A stretch of DNA of 59,404 bases, from contig CAIPYV010000125.1 of assembly GCA_903869365.1 (NCBI GenBank), positions 1 to 59,404 on the forward strand. The letters are read 5' to 3'. A model generated the notes under the pieces. It searched no databases. It was not told where the DNA came from and saw nothing but the letters and a program-made list of their open reading frames with translations. This DNA is from an uncultured Chlorobiaceae bacterium. GTDB taxonomy: Bacteria > Bacteroidota > Chlorobiia > Chlorobiales > Chlorobiaceae. Every line of letters starts with the position of its first letter. Positions within the stretch are counted from its first letter, which is position 1. Positions 36,235 through 45,050 of this stretch are shown piece by piece. The translations under genes and the position numbers were made by a program.

Positions 36235-37497
36235 ATGCCTTATACGCAGAAATATAAAGTGTTTTCATGGTTGCTCTTTGATTTTGCAAACACTTCTTTC
36301 AGCGTTATAATGGTTACCTTCGTCTTTCCCCTTTACTTCAAAAACGTCATCTGCAACGGAGACCCATCCGGAGATGCGTTATGGGGGTTCAGCATCAGCC
36401 TCTCGATGCTGCTTGTTGCACTTATCTCACCCGTCCTTGGAGCTGCAGCCGATTATTCCGGAAAACGTAAACGGTTTCTTTTCGTTTTTACTCTGATTTC
36501 AGTTATTGCCACGGCTTTGCTCTCCCTGTCCGGTCCAGGAATGGCAGTTGCCGCGATCGCTCTTTTTATTCTTGCCAATATAGGTTTTGAGGGCGGACTT
36601 GTTTTTTATGATGCCTATCTCAAGGAAATCGCTACGGATAAAAGTGTCGGCAGAGTTTCCGGGTATGGTTTTGCCATGGGCTATCTTGGAGCTTTTGCCA
36701 TACTGCTGTTGACAAAACCATTGTTGAGTAAAGGAATTGTCCTTTCCAATGCCCCGAATGTACAGTTCAGCATTTTTATCGCCTCACTTTTTTTTGCACT
36801 TTTTGCTGCACCGATTTTTTTTGTGCTTCGTGATCAGCAAAAAGAGGAAAGACAGGCCATCTCTTTTACAGCACTCGCAAGTTCTCTAAAAGAAGTGAAG
36901 CATACGGTTCGCCATATCATGAGCTATCCCGATCTTGTGCGTTTTCTCCTGGCATATTTTTTCTATAATGATGCTATTTTAACCGTTATCGCCTTTTCTT
37001 CTATTTATGCCCAGAATACCCTTGGCTTTACAACCGGTGAACTGATCGTCTTTTTTATGCTGGTGCAGACGACCGCTATTGCCGGTTCCATTATTTTTGG
37101 TTTTGTTACTGATAAAATCGGACCGAAAAGAACCATTGTTATTACGCTCCTTATTTGGTTTGTTGTTGTTCTGGCTGCTATTTTTGCAGACAGGAAAGAG
37201 TTGTTTTTTTATACAGGAATGCTTGCCGGATTATCTATGGGTTCATCCCAGGCTGCATCCCGGTCTATGATGGCCAGACTGACACCACGAGAGCATGTTA
37301 CCGAGTTTTTTGGTTTTTATGACGGCACATTCGGTAAAGCTTCGGCCATAGTCGGGCCTCTTGTGTTTGGTTTGGTATCGGCCCATGCCGGAAGCCAGAA
37401 AGCCGCACTTGCGTCGCTGTTGATGTTTTTCACCATTGGTTTGCTGCTGATGACAAGAGTCAGATCTGTTGCAAGCGAGTACAGTCCTGGAGAGTGA
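36235..37497 (+). CDS. MFS transporter, UMF1/Atg22-like
   Basis: 420 residues with about 12 hydrophobic segments. The N-terminus YKVFSWLLFDFANTSFSVIM and the following LGAAADYSGKRKRFLF loop are characteristic of the UMF1 (Atg22-like) group of major facilitator proteins. The second half has FGFVTDKIGPKRTIVI and the conserved SSQAASRSMMARLTPREHVT, EFFGFYDGTFGKASAIVGPL. Members may export amino acids; the substrate here is unknown. yihY starts 15 bases later. Confidence 0.9.
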   Translation: MPYTQKYKVFSWLLFDFANTSFSVIMVTFVFPLYFKNVICNGDPSGDALWGFSISLSMLLVALISPVLGAAADYSGKRKRFLFVFTLISVIATALLSLSGPGMAVAAIALFILANIGFEGGLVFYDAYLKEIATDKSVGRVSGYGFAMGYLGAFAILLLTKPLLSKGIVLSNAPNVQFSIFIASLFFALFAAPIFFVLRDQQKEERQAISFTALASSLKEVKHTVRHIMSYPDLVRFLLAYFFYNDAILTVIAFSSIYAQNTLGFTTGELIVFFMLVQTTAIAGSIIFGFVTDKIGPKRTIVITLLIWFVVVLAAIFADRKELFFYTGMLAGLSMGSSQAASRSMMARLTPREHVTEFFGFYDGTFGKASAIVGPLVFGLVSAHAGSQKAALASLLMFFTIGLLLMTRVRSVASEYSPGE

Positions 37498-37512
37498 AGA
37501 AAAAAAAGAACC

Positions 37513-38796
37513 ATGGAAGAGGCCGAAAAAACAATTAAAAAGCCCGCAGTCAGCACCCGTTCTGACATCCCGCAGTATGTGCGTGCTTTTGTGCCGTTTT
37601 TCTGGAAAAATTTTATTCATGACAGGATTTTTCTTGGAGCAGGTTCCCTGGCTTTTCAGACGCTGCTTTCAATCGTACCTGTTCTTGCAGTCATCTTGTC
37701 AATATTAAGTGTTTTTTCTGTATTTGCTCCCTTTAAGCGCTCAATTGAAGATTTTCTTGTCCAGAATTTCATGCCAGGCGCTGGTACGGTGCTCCATCAC
37801 TATCTCACAGATTTTATAGGGAAAACATCCAGCGTCCCTCTTCTTGGCGGGGTGTTTCTGTTTATTATTGCCCTCTTTCTCATTTCGACTGTCGACCATA
37901 CCCTGAATGAAATATGGGAGGTGCATGCTCCCCGAAAGGCACTGCAGGGCTTTACCCTCTACTGGACGGTACTGACGCTTGGACCGGTGCTTATCGGTAG
38001 CAGTCTTGCAGCAAGCTCATACGTCTGGTATACGGTGTTTACTGAAGGCCCCCTGCTCGAACTGAAAACCCGACTGCTCTCCTACCTTCCCTTTATTAAT
38101 TCGATTTTTGCATTTTTTCTGTTGTACATGCTTGTGCCGAATCGTCGGGTAAGGTTTGTTCATGCCATGTCCGGAGGGTTCCTTGCCGCAGTGATGTTCG
38201 AACTCTCAAAAATATGGTTTGTCTTTTATGTCACTCATATTTCCACGTTTGAGCATATTTACGGGGCATTGTCGGTTATTCCCATGCTTTTTTTCTGGAT
38301 TTATCTCGGATGGGTTGTTGTGTTGACAGGTGCGGAATTTGTTTTTTGTCTTGGAGCTCTGAAACCCCTTGGCGGAGTAGTTGAATCATTCAATCCATTG
38401 CGGGGTGTTCCAGTGATTCTTTCGGTACTCGGTTTAATATGGAACGGTCAGAAAAACGGTCGTGCAATGAATATGAAGAAGATTTTAAAGACGGTTTATG
38501 CGCTGCAGCCTTCCGATTTAAGAAAAATTATTGATATTCTGCTTCAGCACGATGTAGTTCATATAACGGCAAATGGTGACCTGGCTGTCAGTCGAGATCT
38601 TTATGTTCTGACGCTTTACGATCTCTATGCAATACTTCCGCCTGGATTTACAAGTGACGAAAACGCTTCGCTGATTTCAGAAGGTAATAGCGTACATTTG
38701 GAAACAATCAGAAAAGGGGTATCGGATTGCCTGAAAAACACTCTGAATATGCCCGTTGCTGCCTTGTTAGAGGATATTAATCAAGAACATTTATGA
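37513..38796 (+). CDS. YihY/BrkB family membrane protein
   Basis: 427 residues. About six hydrophobic segments in residues 35-280 match the YihY/BrkB family (once wrongly called ribonuclease BN): FIHDRIFLGAGSLAFQTLLS, the TVDHTLNEIWEV segment and IPMLFFWIYLGWVVVLTGAE. Residues about 290-427 form a soluble C-terminal extension with helices, perhaps winged-helix-like (LKTVYALQPSDLRKIIDILL). Function of the family is not settled. Its stop overlaps the dnaX start in ATGA. Confidence 0.88.
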   Translation: MEEAEKTIKKPAVSTRSDIPQYVRAFVPFFWKNFIHDRIFLGAGSLAFQTLLSIVPVLAVILSILSVFSVFAPFKRSIEDFLVQNFMPGAGTVLHHYLTDFIGKTSSVPLLGGVFLFIIALFLISTVDHTLNEIWEVHAPRKALQGFTLYWTVLTLGPVLIGSSLAASSYVWYTVFTEGPLLELKTRLLSYLPFINSIFAFFLLYMLVPNRRVRFVHAMSGGFLAAVMFELSKIWFVFYVTHISTFEHIYGALSVIPMLFFWIYLGWVVVLTGAEFVFCLGALKPLGGVVESFNPLRGVPVILSVLGLIWNGQKNGRAMNMKKILKTVYALQPSDLRKIIDILLQHDVVHITANGDLAVSRDLYVLTLYDLYAILPPGFTSDENASLISEGNSVHLETIRKGVSDCLKNTLNMPVAALLEDINQEHL

Positions 38797-39959
38797 CGTA
38801 TCAGGTTATAGCCCGGAAATATAGACCCGCCAAATTTGCTGATATTACCGCACAGGAGCATGTTACCCGTACTATCCAGAACTCGCTGAGGATGGGAAGA
38901 GTTGGACATGGGTATATTTTTTCAGGATTGAGAGGCGTGGGCAAGACAACTGCGGCAAGGGTTTTCGCCAAAGCAGTTAACTGCCTGAAAATGATGGAAG
39001 ACCCTGAATACCTGCAGCAGGTGACCGAACCTTGCGGTGAGTGCGAAAGCTGCAGAGACTTTGATGCAGGCACCAGCTTCAACATTGCAGAGTTTGATGC
39101 CGCCTCCAACAACAGTGTCGATGATATCCGCATGCTGCGTGACAATGTCCGGTATGGACCGCAGAAAGGAAAGTATCGTGTCTATATTATCGATGAGGTG
39201 CACATGCTTTCCATAGCAGCCTTCAATGCATTTCTCAAAACCCTGGAAGAGCCCCCACCGCACGCTATTTTTATTTTTGCCACTACCGAGCTTCACAAGA
39301 TCCCGGCTACAATTGCTTCACGGTGTCAGCGTTTCAACTTCAAGCGGATTCCTCTCGAGGATATCCAGCGTCAGCTTCAGCTTGTCTGTGATGCCGAGCA
39401 TATAACCGTTGATAGTGATGCTCTTCAGCTTATTGGCCGCAAGGCTCAGGGATCGATGCGCGATGCCCAGAGTATTCTGGATCAGGTTATAGCCTTTTCA
39501 GCAGAGAATGATCATGAAGGCTCTATCAGTTACCAAGGTGTTGCCGAGCTGCTGAACTATATTGATGATGATCAGATGTTTGCCGTTACTGACGCCGTTA
39601 CGGAGCACAATCCTGTCAGGATGCTTGACGTTGCCCAGTTTGTGATAAGAAATGGGTATGACGAACAGGATTTTCTTGAAAAACTCATTGAGCATTTGAG
39701 GAATTTTCTGGTGGTGCAGAATCTATCTTCGACTCGTCTTGTTGAGCGACCCGATGCGATACGTGATCGTTATCAGCGTGATGCTGGCAATTTATCTCCA
39801 CGCTCTGTCATGGAGATGGTTGATTTTCTTCTGCTGACCCAGAAAGAGCTGAAGTTTCAGTTTGAATACCAGTTTCGTTTTGAGCTTGCACTTCTGAAGC
39901 TTATTGATATTGTGCATCCGGCTGTTCCTCAAAAAAAAAAGTCCCTGACAAGCCTCTGA
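38793..39959 (+). CDS. dnaX: DNA polymerase III gamma subunit (zero-frame product of dnaX)
   Basis: 388 residues. Clamp-loader ATPase: Walker A GLRGVGKTTAARVF, zinc cysteines in CLKM and CGECESC, Walker B VYIIDEVHML, and sensor region ATIASRCQRFNF. Domain III extends to about residue 380. The frame closes with PQKKKSLTSL right after a run of ten A (39931-39940). This is the position where E. coli dnaX shifts frame. The zero-frame product is the right size for gamma. The start overlaps yihY (ATGA), so it is translationally coupled. Confidence 0.93.
   Translation: MTYQVIARKYRPAKFADITAQEHVTRTIQNSLRMGRVGHGYIFSGLRGVGKTTAARVFAKAVNCLKMMEDPEYLQQVTEPCGECESCRDFDAGTSFNIAEFDAASNNSVDDIRMLRDNVRYGPQKGKYRVYIIDEVHMLSIAAFNAFLKTLEEPPPHAIFIFATTELHKIPATIASRCQRFNFKRIPLEDIQRQLQLVCDAEHITVDSDALQLIGRKAQGSMRDAQSILDQVIAFSAENDHEGSISYQGVAELLNYIDDDQMFAVTDAVTEHNPVRMLDVAQFVIRNGYDEQDFLEKLIEHLRNFLVVQNLSSTRLVERPDAIRDRYQRDAGNLSPRSVMEMVDFLLLTQKELKFQFEYQFRFELALLKLIDIVHPAVPQKKKSLTSL
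39935..39941 (+). promoter_or_regulatory. dnaX slippery heptamer A AAA AAG
   Basis: In the zero frame the codons are CAA AAA AAA AAG, so A35-AAA-AAG is the same heptamer used by E. coli dnaX for -1 frameshifting. It is the end of a ten-A run that could also cause transcriptional slippage, as in Thermus dnaX. TCTGAAA (39955-39961) can pair with TTTCAGA (39996-40002) downstream as a weak stimulator. Confidence 0.75.
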
Positions 39960-40531
39960 AAAAGCTCACGGTATCCTCTCCCTCGGCTCCGTCGGTTTCA
40001 GAACATCTCCCAACCCTTAAGCCCTCGGAAACAGGGGATATCGATCTTGGCTCCTGGCAAAAAAAACTTTCAGGTTTTGCCTCGAATCCATCTGTTCAGC
40101 AGCTTCGAGCTAATGTGCCGACAAACACCATAAGTGAGGCTGGCGCAGTTGCGCTCGAAAAGATAGCCGATCTTGATACTCTGAAGCTTGAATGGCGTCA
40201 GTTTCTTGATCATATTTCAAGGAAAACCCAGAACTTCATGGCAACCCACCTGCAATCCTGTGAACTTGAAGCGTGCAGCCCAAGTGGAGTACTCGACATT
40301 GTCTGCTGCAAAAAGTTTTCCTATGAAGAACTCCTGCTCGATATCGCCGTTCTTCAAAAGGAGGTATCAGAGTTTTACGCACTGCCCCTGAAGCTCCGTA
40401 TTCTCTATGATGCGGAGAAAGATGCATGTACAAAAGAGAAGACACTCTTTACCATTTTTCAGGAACTCGCGGAAAGCAATGAGGTCATAAGGTTTATTAT
40501 CAGGGAATTCGGGGGCGAACTTGTTTACTGA
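39942..40531 (+). CDS. dnaX: DnaX tau-specific C-terminal region, reached by -1 shift
   Basis: After the A-run the -1 frame is open without a stop to TGA at 40531. It begins VPDKPLKKLTVSSPSAPSVS (a proline/serine linker) and ends with a folded domain: LKLEWRQFLDHISRKTQNFM, EVSEFYALPLKLRILYDAEK, RFIIREFGGELVY. A -1 shift at 39935-39941 gives a tau-like protein of about 579 residues, normal for tau. An independent start at 40115 is possible but has no good ribosome site, and a tau tail alone is not known as a gene. A sequencing error in the homopolymer is the other explanation. Confidence 0.8.
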
Positions 40532-40628
40532 GGGGCTCAAGGTGTTTTATATATTATTAAAAATTCTACATATTCAGTTTTTTCAGGCGGGTTAAAATTT
40601 TTTCAATGTCAAAGGACGATAGAACAAT

Positions 40629-42449
40629 ATGAGTAAAGCTGCATGGAGCACGCAGACTCTGAAAAACCGGTTCCGCTCTGATTATTGCGGGTTATTAAGT
40701 CCGGAGCTTGAGCATACCTCAGTGAAGCTTGCAGGATGGGTTCATAGAAAAAGGGATCATGGTGGGTTGATTTTTATAGATTTGAGGGATCATACCGGTA
40801 TCAGTCAGCTTGTTATACAGCCGGAACAGCGTGAACTGTTTGCAAAAGCCGAACAGCTTCATGTTGAATCGGTTATCAGAATAGAGGGTATCGTTGTCCG
40901 GCGCGCTCCGGGGGCAGTCAATCCCCGTCTGGCGTCAGGTGAGATCGAGGTTGTGGTCAGTCAGATCACCGTTGAAAGTCACGCGCAACCATTGCCTTTT
41001 CCTGTAGCCGATGAGGTGCCGACATCGGAGGAACTCCGTTTGAAGTACCGCTTTATTGACCTGCGTCGCGAAAAAATTCATGAGAATATTATTTTTCGCA
41101 GCCGACTGACGGCAGCTGTCCGTCGCTATCTCGAAGAGAAAGAATTTATTGAAATACAGACGCCGATTCTTACCTCAAGCTCTCCGGAAGGCGCAAGGGA
41201 CTTTCTGGTTCCAAGCCGTCTTCATCCAGGTAAATTTTATGCACTTCCTCAGGCCCCGCAGCAGTTCAAGCAGCTGCTGATGGTATCGGGCTTTCCCCGT
41301 TACTTCCAGATAGCCCCCTGTTTCAGGGATGAAGATGCCCGAGCCGACCGCAGTCCCGGTGAGTTCTATCAGCTCGATATGGAAATGGCTTTTATTGAGC
41401 AGGATGATCTGTTCGCCATTCTTGAAGGCCTGATCGAGCATCTTACCACGACCATGTCGCAAAAGCGGATTTCGCAGTTTCCATTTCCGCGAATCAGCTA
41501 TAAGGAGGTTATGAACCGTTTCGGGACAGATAAACCCGATCTGAGAATTCCGCTTGAAATCAGTGATGTTACTCCGCTCTTTGTGGATTCAGGGTTCAAG
41601 GTATTTGCAAATAATACCAGAGAGGGGTGTTGCGTGAAAGCTCTTGTTTTAAAGGGCCGGGCTCATGAATCAAGACTGTTTTTCGACAAAGCGGAAAAAC
41701 GGGCCAAGGAGCTCGGTTCTGCAGGGCTGGCTTATATCCAGTTCAGGGAAGAAGGCCCGAAAGGCCCGGTAGTCAAATTTCTTTCTGAAGAAGATCTCTC
41801 ACATCTTCAAGAGCAGCTTGTTCTTGAAACTGGCGATGTTGTCTTTTTCGGTGCCGGTAAATGGGAACACACCTGCAAAATTATGGGAGGCATGAGAACC
41901 TATTTTGCTGATCTCTTTACGCTTGACAAAGACGAACTCTCATTTTGCTGGATTGTTGACTTCCCGATGTATGAATACAACGAAGAAGCCAAAAAGATCG
42001 ACTTTTCACACAACCCGTTCTCCATGCCGCAGGGAGAGATGGATGCGCTCGAAACAAAGCTTCCGCTCGATATTCTCGCCTATCAGTACGATATCGTCTG
42101 TAATGGTATCGAACTTTCAAGCGGAGCCATCCGTAACCACCGACCCGATATCATGTATAAGGCATTCGGTATTGCCGGATACACCAAAGATGAGGTGGAC
42201 GAGCGGTTTGGTCACATGATCGAAGCCTTCAAACTTGGCGCTCCACCCCACGGAGGCATAGCTCCCGGCCTTGACCGTCTTGTGATGATTTTGCGGGATG
42301 AGCAGAACATTCGTGAAGTTATTGCCTTCCCCATGAACCAGCAGGCCCAGGATCTCATGATGTCCTCACCTTCGGAAGTAACCCCCGCACAGCTTCGTGA
42401 ACTGCATCTGAAAGTTGATTTACCCAAAAAACCGGAAGAGAAGAAATAA
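40629..42449 (+). CDS. aspS: Aspartyl-tRNA synthetase
   Basis: 606 residues, the long bacterial AspRS. Order of domains: OB-fold anticodon-binding (about 15-115, [20 protein letters not shown]), class II core beginning near 145, GAD insertion (about 300-420), and C-terminal core. Motif 2 is [20 protein letters not shown] and motif 3 [30 protein letters not shown] binds aspartate. Bacterial enzymes with this plan may be non-discriminating (also charging tRNA-Asn) where GatCAB is present; that cannot be read here. Confidence 0.97.
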   Translation: MSKAAWSTQTLKNRFRSDYCGLLSPELEHTSVKLAGWVHRKRDHGGLIFIDLRDHTGISQLVIQPEQRELFAKAEQLHVESVIRIEGIVVRRAPGAVNPRLASGEIEVVVSQITVESHAQPLPFPVADEVPTSEELRLKYRFIDLRREKIHENIIFRSRLTAAVRRYLEEKEFIEIQTPILTSSSPEGARDFLVPSRLHPGKFYALPQAPQQFKQLLMVSGFPRYFQIAPCFRDEDARADRSPGEFYQLDMEMAFIEQDDLFAILEGLIEHLTTTMSQKRISQFPFPRISYKEVMNRFGTDKPDLRIPLEISDVTPLFVDSGFKVFANNTREGCCVKALVLKGRAHESRLFFDKAEKRAKELGSAGLAYIQFREEGPKGPVVKFLSEEDLSHLQEQLVLETGDVVFFGAGKWEHTCKIMGGMRTYFADLFTLDKDELSFCWIVDFPMYEYNEEAKKIDFSHNPFSMPQGEMDALETKLPLDILAYQYDIVCNGIELSSGAIRNHRPDIMYKAFGIAGYTKDEVDERFGHMIEAFKLGAPPHGGIAPGLDRLVMILRDEQNIREVIAFPMNQQAQDLMMSSPSEVTPAQLRELHLKVDLPKKPEEKK

Positions 42450-42453
42450 ATAC

Positions 42454-42490
42454 AACAACAAGAGTCTGGCAGTGTCAGACTCTTGTTGTT
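42454..42490. terminator. Bidirectional terminator between aspS and menI
   Basis: A perfect 15-bp stem (42454-42468 with 42476-42490, AACAACAAGAGTCTG and its complement) encloses a 7-base loop. It lies between the convergent aspS (ending 42449) and menI (ending 42489, inside the stem). The long stem with A/T-rich outer ends could stop transcription from either side. Confidence 0.8.
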
Positions 42491-42932
42491 ATGGTTCTTT
42501 CTTCAGGACAGCAACAGTAAAACGGCTGACACAGGTCAGTTTACCCTCTTCATTTCTCACCTTGATATCCCATACCTGAGAGCTTTTTCCAAGGTGCAGG
42601 GGAGTGGCGGTTGCATAGACAAATCCTCTCCTTACCGGGCGGATATGGTTGGCATTTATCTCCTGTCCCACAATGTAGAAGAAGTCGCGGTCAACGCAGT
42701 AGGATGCGGCAATACTTCCCACAGTTTCAGCAAGAGCCAGTGATGCGCCTCCGTGCAGAATACCGATGCGCTGAATGGTACGGTGATCGACAGGCATTTT
42801 TGCCGTCATGAAATCTACTCCGATCTCGGTCATTTCAATACCGAGATGGCGGGCCATCTGGCCATCAATGATTTGCGTGCTGTTGATTTCCTCAACACTG
42901 ACAGGGGTAACGAAAATAGAGGAGAGAGTCAT
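42489..42932 (-). CDS. menI: Hot-dog thioesterase, MenI/YdiI-like (DHNA-CoA hydrolase)
   Basis: 147 residues, PaaI-type hot-dog fold. The stretch MPVDHRTIQRIGILHGGASL, ALAETVGSIAASYCVD, with VGQEINANHIRPVRRGFVYA, is close to E. coli YdiI (MenI), including the catalytic glutamate (ALAE). MenI hydrolyses 1,4-dihydroxy-2-naphthoyl-CoA in menaquinone synthesis. That fits an organism relying on menaquinone-type quinones. No other men gene is adjacent, so a different acyl-CoA is possible. Confidence 0.82.
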   Translation of the reverse strand: MTLSSIFVTPVSVEEINSTQIIDGQMARHLGIEMTEIGVDFMTAKMPVDHRTIQRIGILHGGASLALAETVGSIAASYCVDRDFFYIVGQEINANHIRPVRRGFVYATATPLHLGKSSQVWDIKVRNEEGKLTCVSRFTVAVLKKEP

Positions 42933-42974
42933 GAGAGAGAATGAGCCAACAGAAAAGAATTATATCCCGAAATG

Positions 42975-43047
42975 AGCGGGTGACGAGATTCGAACTCGCG
43001 ACATTTTGCTTGGGAAGCAAACACTCTACCAACTGAGTTACACCCGC
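42975..43047 (-). tRNA. tRNA-Gly (anticodon CCC)
   Basis: Minus strand: the acceptor arms GCGGGTG/CACCCGC pair perfectly, with D loop AACTCAGTTGGTAGAGT and T arm CGAGTTCGAATCTCG. The anticodon arm TTTGC-TTCCCAA-GCAAA gives CCC. The discriminator is U, as usual for glycine. CCA is not encoded. It lies 9 bases downstream of tRNA-Met in the same direction. Confidence 0.95.
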
Positions 43048-43056
43048 TTTTTTTTG

Positions 43057-43130
43057 TGGTGAGAGAGGGAGTTGAACCCTCGACCTCAGGGTTATGAATC
43101 CTGTGCTCTAACCAACTGAGCTACCTCACC
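43057..43130 (-). tRNA. tRNA-Met (anticodon CAU), elongator-like
   Basis: Minus strand: acceptor GGTGAGG with its complement at the 3' end, D arm AGCTCAGTTGGTTAGAGC, T arm GAGGGTTCAACTCCCTC, anticodon loop TTCATAA. The D arm closely resembles elongator tRNA-Met. A CAU anticodon is also used by tRNA-Ile2, so this is not fully excluded. The anticodon stem has an A-C mismatch next to the loop (CAGGA / CCCTG). Confidence 0.92.
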
Positions 43131-43210
43131 ATTTTCCGGGCTGAAAATATACCATAGCAGAGAGGAATAAACAAGCTGTGCGAACGTTTTATTTGTTCTT
43201 TTTTAGCGTG

Positions 43211-43942
43211 TTAAGACCATGAAGCCCTCTGGCTGAAAATCGCTTCCGCAACAGGAATATCTTCCGGTGTTGTGATTTTTATATTGTGATAGCCTGTTTC
43301 AAAAATTTTGATGGGCTGTTCAGGAAAAAAACGTTCCACCAGTGCGGCGTCATCCGTTGCATACCAGCGTTCCAGTTCTGCCTGTTCATGAGCCTGGATG
43401 AGAAGCTCGCAGCGAAATCCCTGTGGAGTCTGAACCTGAAGCAGCCTGCTTCGATCCGGTGTTTCCCCGAAAAAGTCAGGATTAGACCCGATATACTTGA
43501 TGGTGTCTTTTGGTCTTGTTGCAGGAACACAAGCTCCGAACTGGAGCGATAGACGCGATATTTCATCGATCTCTTCTGGCTTTATGAATGGGCGGGCTCC
43601 GTCATGAACAAGAATGGTGTCCGGTTCATTTCCCGTCAGGCGAATTTCATGCTCAATTGCCTTGATGCAGTTCTTCACCGAATCCTGACGCTCTTTGCCA
43701 CCCTCAAGAACAGCGGTTACCTTACTGAAGCCCGCGGATGCAGCCATACCCTTCAGTGTGGCAATGTTTTCCTCTTTTGTGGCAATGTAGATGGCGCTGA
43801 CTGAAGAGGCTGCCTGAAATGCCTTTATGGTATGATGAATAACAGGAAACCCGGCAATTTCAAGCAGCTGTTTACACTGTCCATCCATGAGCTGCATTCG
43901 CTTTCCGATACCGCTTGCGGCAATAATGGCAATGGCCTTCAT
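43211..43942 (-). CDS. ispD: 2-C-methyl-D-erythritol 4-phosphate cytidylyltransferase
   Basis: 243 residues. Makes CDP-methylerythritol in the MEP isoprenoid pathway. Motifs: AIIAASGIGKRMQL with CKQLLEIAGFPV, TILVHDGARPFIKPEEIDE, VPATRPKDTIKY and LLQVQTPQGFRCELLIQAHE. The usual PKQ near residue 23 reads CKQ. It follows queA by 30 bases at the end of a long minus-strand run. Confidence 0.95.
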   Translation of the reverse strand: MKAIAIIAASGIGKRMQLMDGQCKQLLEIAGFPVIHHTIKAFQAASSVSAIYIATKEENIATLKGMAASAGFSKVTAVLEGGKERQDSVKNCIKAIEHEIRLTGNEPDTILVHDGARPFIKPEEIDEISRLSLQFGACVPATRPKDTIKYIGSNPDFFGETPDRSRLLQVQTPQGFRCELLIQAHEQAELERWYATDDAALVERFFPEQPIKIFETGYHNIKITTPEDIPVAEAIFSQRASWS

Positions 43943-43972
43943 AGTGAGAGAGATCAGTCCCTTCAGGGGGTT

Positions 43973-45013
43973 TTAATGAATAAACATGGCATCTCCATAA
44001 GCCAGGAAACGGTAATCCTCTTTCAGTGCTGATTTATAAGCTTCCATAAGCAGTCGGTGTTCGGCAAATGCACTGACGGCCATGAGCAGCGTTGTTTCAG
44101 GAAGCTGAAAATTGGTGACAAGAGCATCGGTAACCTTGAACTGGTATGGGGGATAGATAAACTTGTCCGTCCAGCCTCTTCCGAATTTTATTTTTCCGTC
44201 AACGGTAGCATTGGCCTCAAGAACCCGGCACGTCGTTGTTCCGACAGCGATAATCCGTCCGGTTTTATTAACCTTGGTATCATTGATTTCCATTGCTGTC
44301 TGATAGGGAATATTAAAATATTCCGAATCCATTTTATGTTTGGAAACGTCTTCCACTTCAATGGCATTGAAGGTGCTCAAGCTTGGATGAAGGGTTATCG
44401 GCAGAATTTTTACCCCGATTTTCTGGATTTTCTGGAGGAGTGGCATGGTGAAATGCAATCCTGCCATGGGGGCTACCACTGCCCCGGTCTGGCTGGCATA
44501 GACGGTCTGGTAGTTTTCCTTGTCCGAGGCAATGGGCTGGCGGGTGAAATAGGGCGGAAGAGGAATCGTGCCGATTCTTTCAACAAGACTGAAAACATCT
44601 ATGTCAGGATTAAGAAATCTTATCGTTCTCCCGCGGGATGTGGTATTGTCAACCACCTCGGCAACGACATCTTCATCAAAATAAATTTTGTTTCCAACCC
44701 TTACTTTTCTTGCCGGATCTACCAGTACATCCCACAATCCAGCTTCTTTATTGAGAACTCTAAGCAGGAATACCTCAATTTTCGCGTCCGTCTTCTCCTT
44801 CTGTCCGAATATTTTGGCAGGAAAAACCCGACTGTTGTTTAAGACAAGCAGATCACCCTTTTTAAAATAGGATGCGATATCTTCAAAAACCTTATGCTCG
44901 ATATCCTTTTTCCGCCGGTTCAATACCATCATTTTGCACTTATCCCTGGGCGTAGATGGCTCTTCGGCTATTTTACTTTTAGGCAGTGTATATCGAAAAT
45001 TTGAAAGGCGCAT
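43973..45013 (-). CDS. queA: S-adenosylmethionine:tRNA ribosyltransferase-isomerase
   Basis: 346 residues, normal for QueA. It transfers the ribosyl group of AdoMet to 7-aminomethyl-7-deazaguanine in tRNA, making epoxyqueuosine. Motifs: FRYTLPKSKIAEEP at the start, GDLLVLNNSRVFPAKIFGQK, GAVVAPMAGLHFT, and VTNFQLPETTLLMAVSAFA near the end. It lies 37 bases after the GH65 fusion gene and 30 before ispD; the co-location with sugar enzymes looks like operon drift. Confidence 0.96.
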   Translation of the reverse strand: MRLSNFRYTLPKSKIAEEPSTPRDKCKMMVLNRRKKDIEHKVFEDIASYFKKGDLLVLNNSRVFPAKIFGQKEKTDAKIEVFLLRVLNKEAGLWDVLVDPARKVRVGNKIYFDEDVVAEVVDNTTSRGRTIRFLNPDIDVFSLVERIGTIPLPPYFTRQPIASDKENYQTVYASQTGAVVAPMAGLHFTMPLLQKIQKIGVKILPITLHPSLSTFNAIEVEDVSKHKMDSEYFNIPYQTAMEINDTKVNKTGRIIAVGTTTCRVLEANATVDGKIKFGRGWTDKFIYPPYQFKVTDALVTNFQLPETTLLMAVSAFAEHRLLMEAYKSALKEDYRFLAYGDAMFIH

Positions 45014-45050
45014 AAAAACAGATCCAATAGGTCAAAAAAATATAAGATGT

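Noticed and set aside
40115-40531. Separate gene starting at 40115
   Set aside because: The same frame is open back to the dnaX A-run and encodes the tau linker, so a -1 shift explains it better.
44057-44842. 261-codon plus-strand ORF
   Set aside because: Fully antisense to queA, whose motifs are complete; a long shadow frame only.
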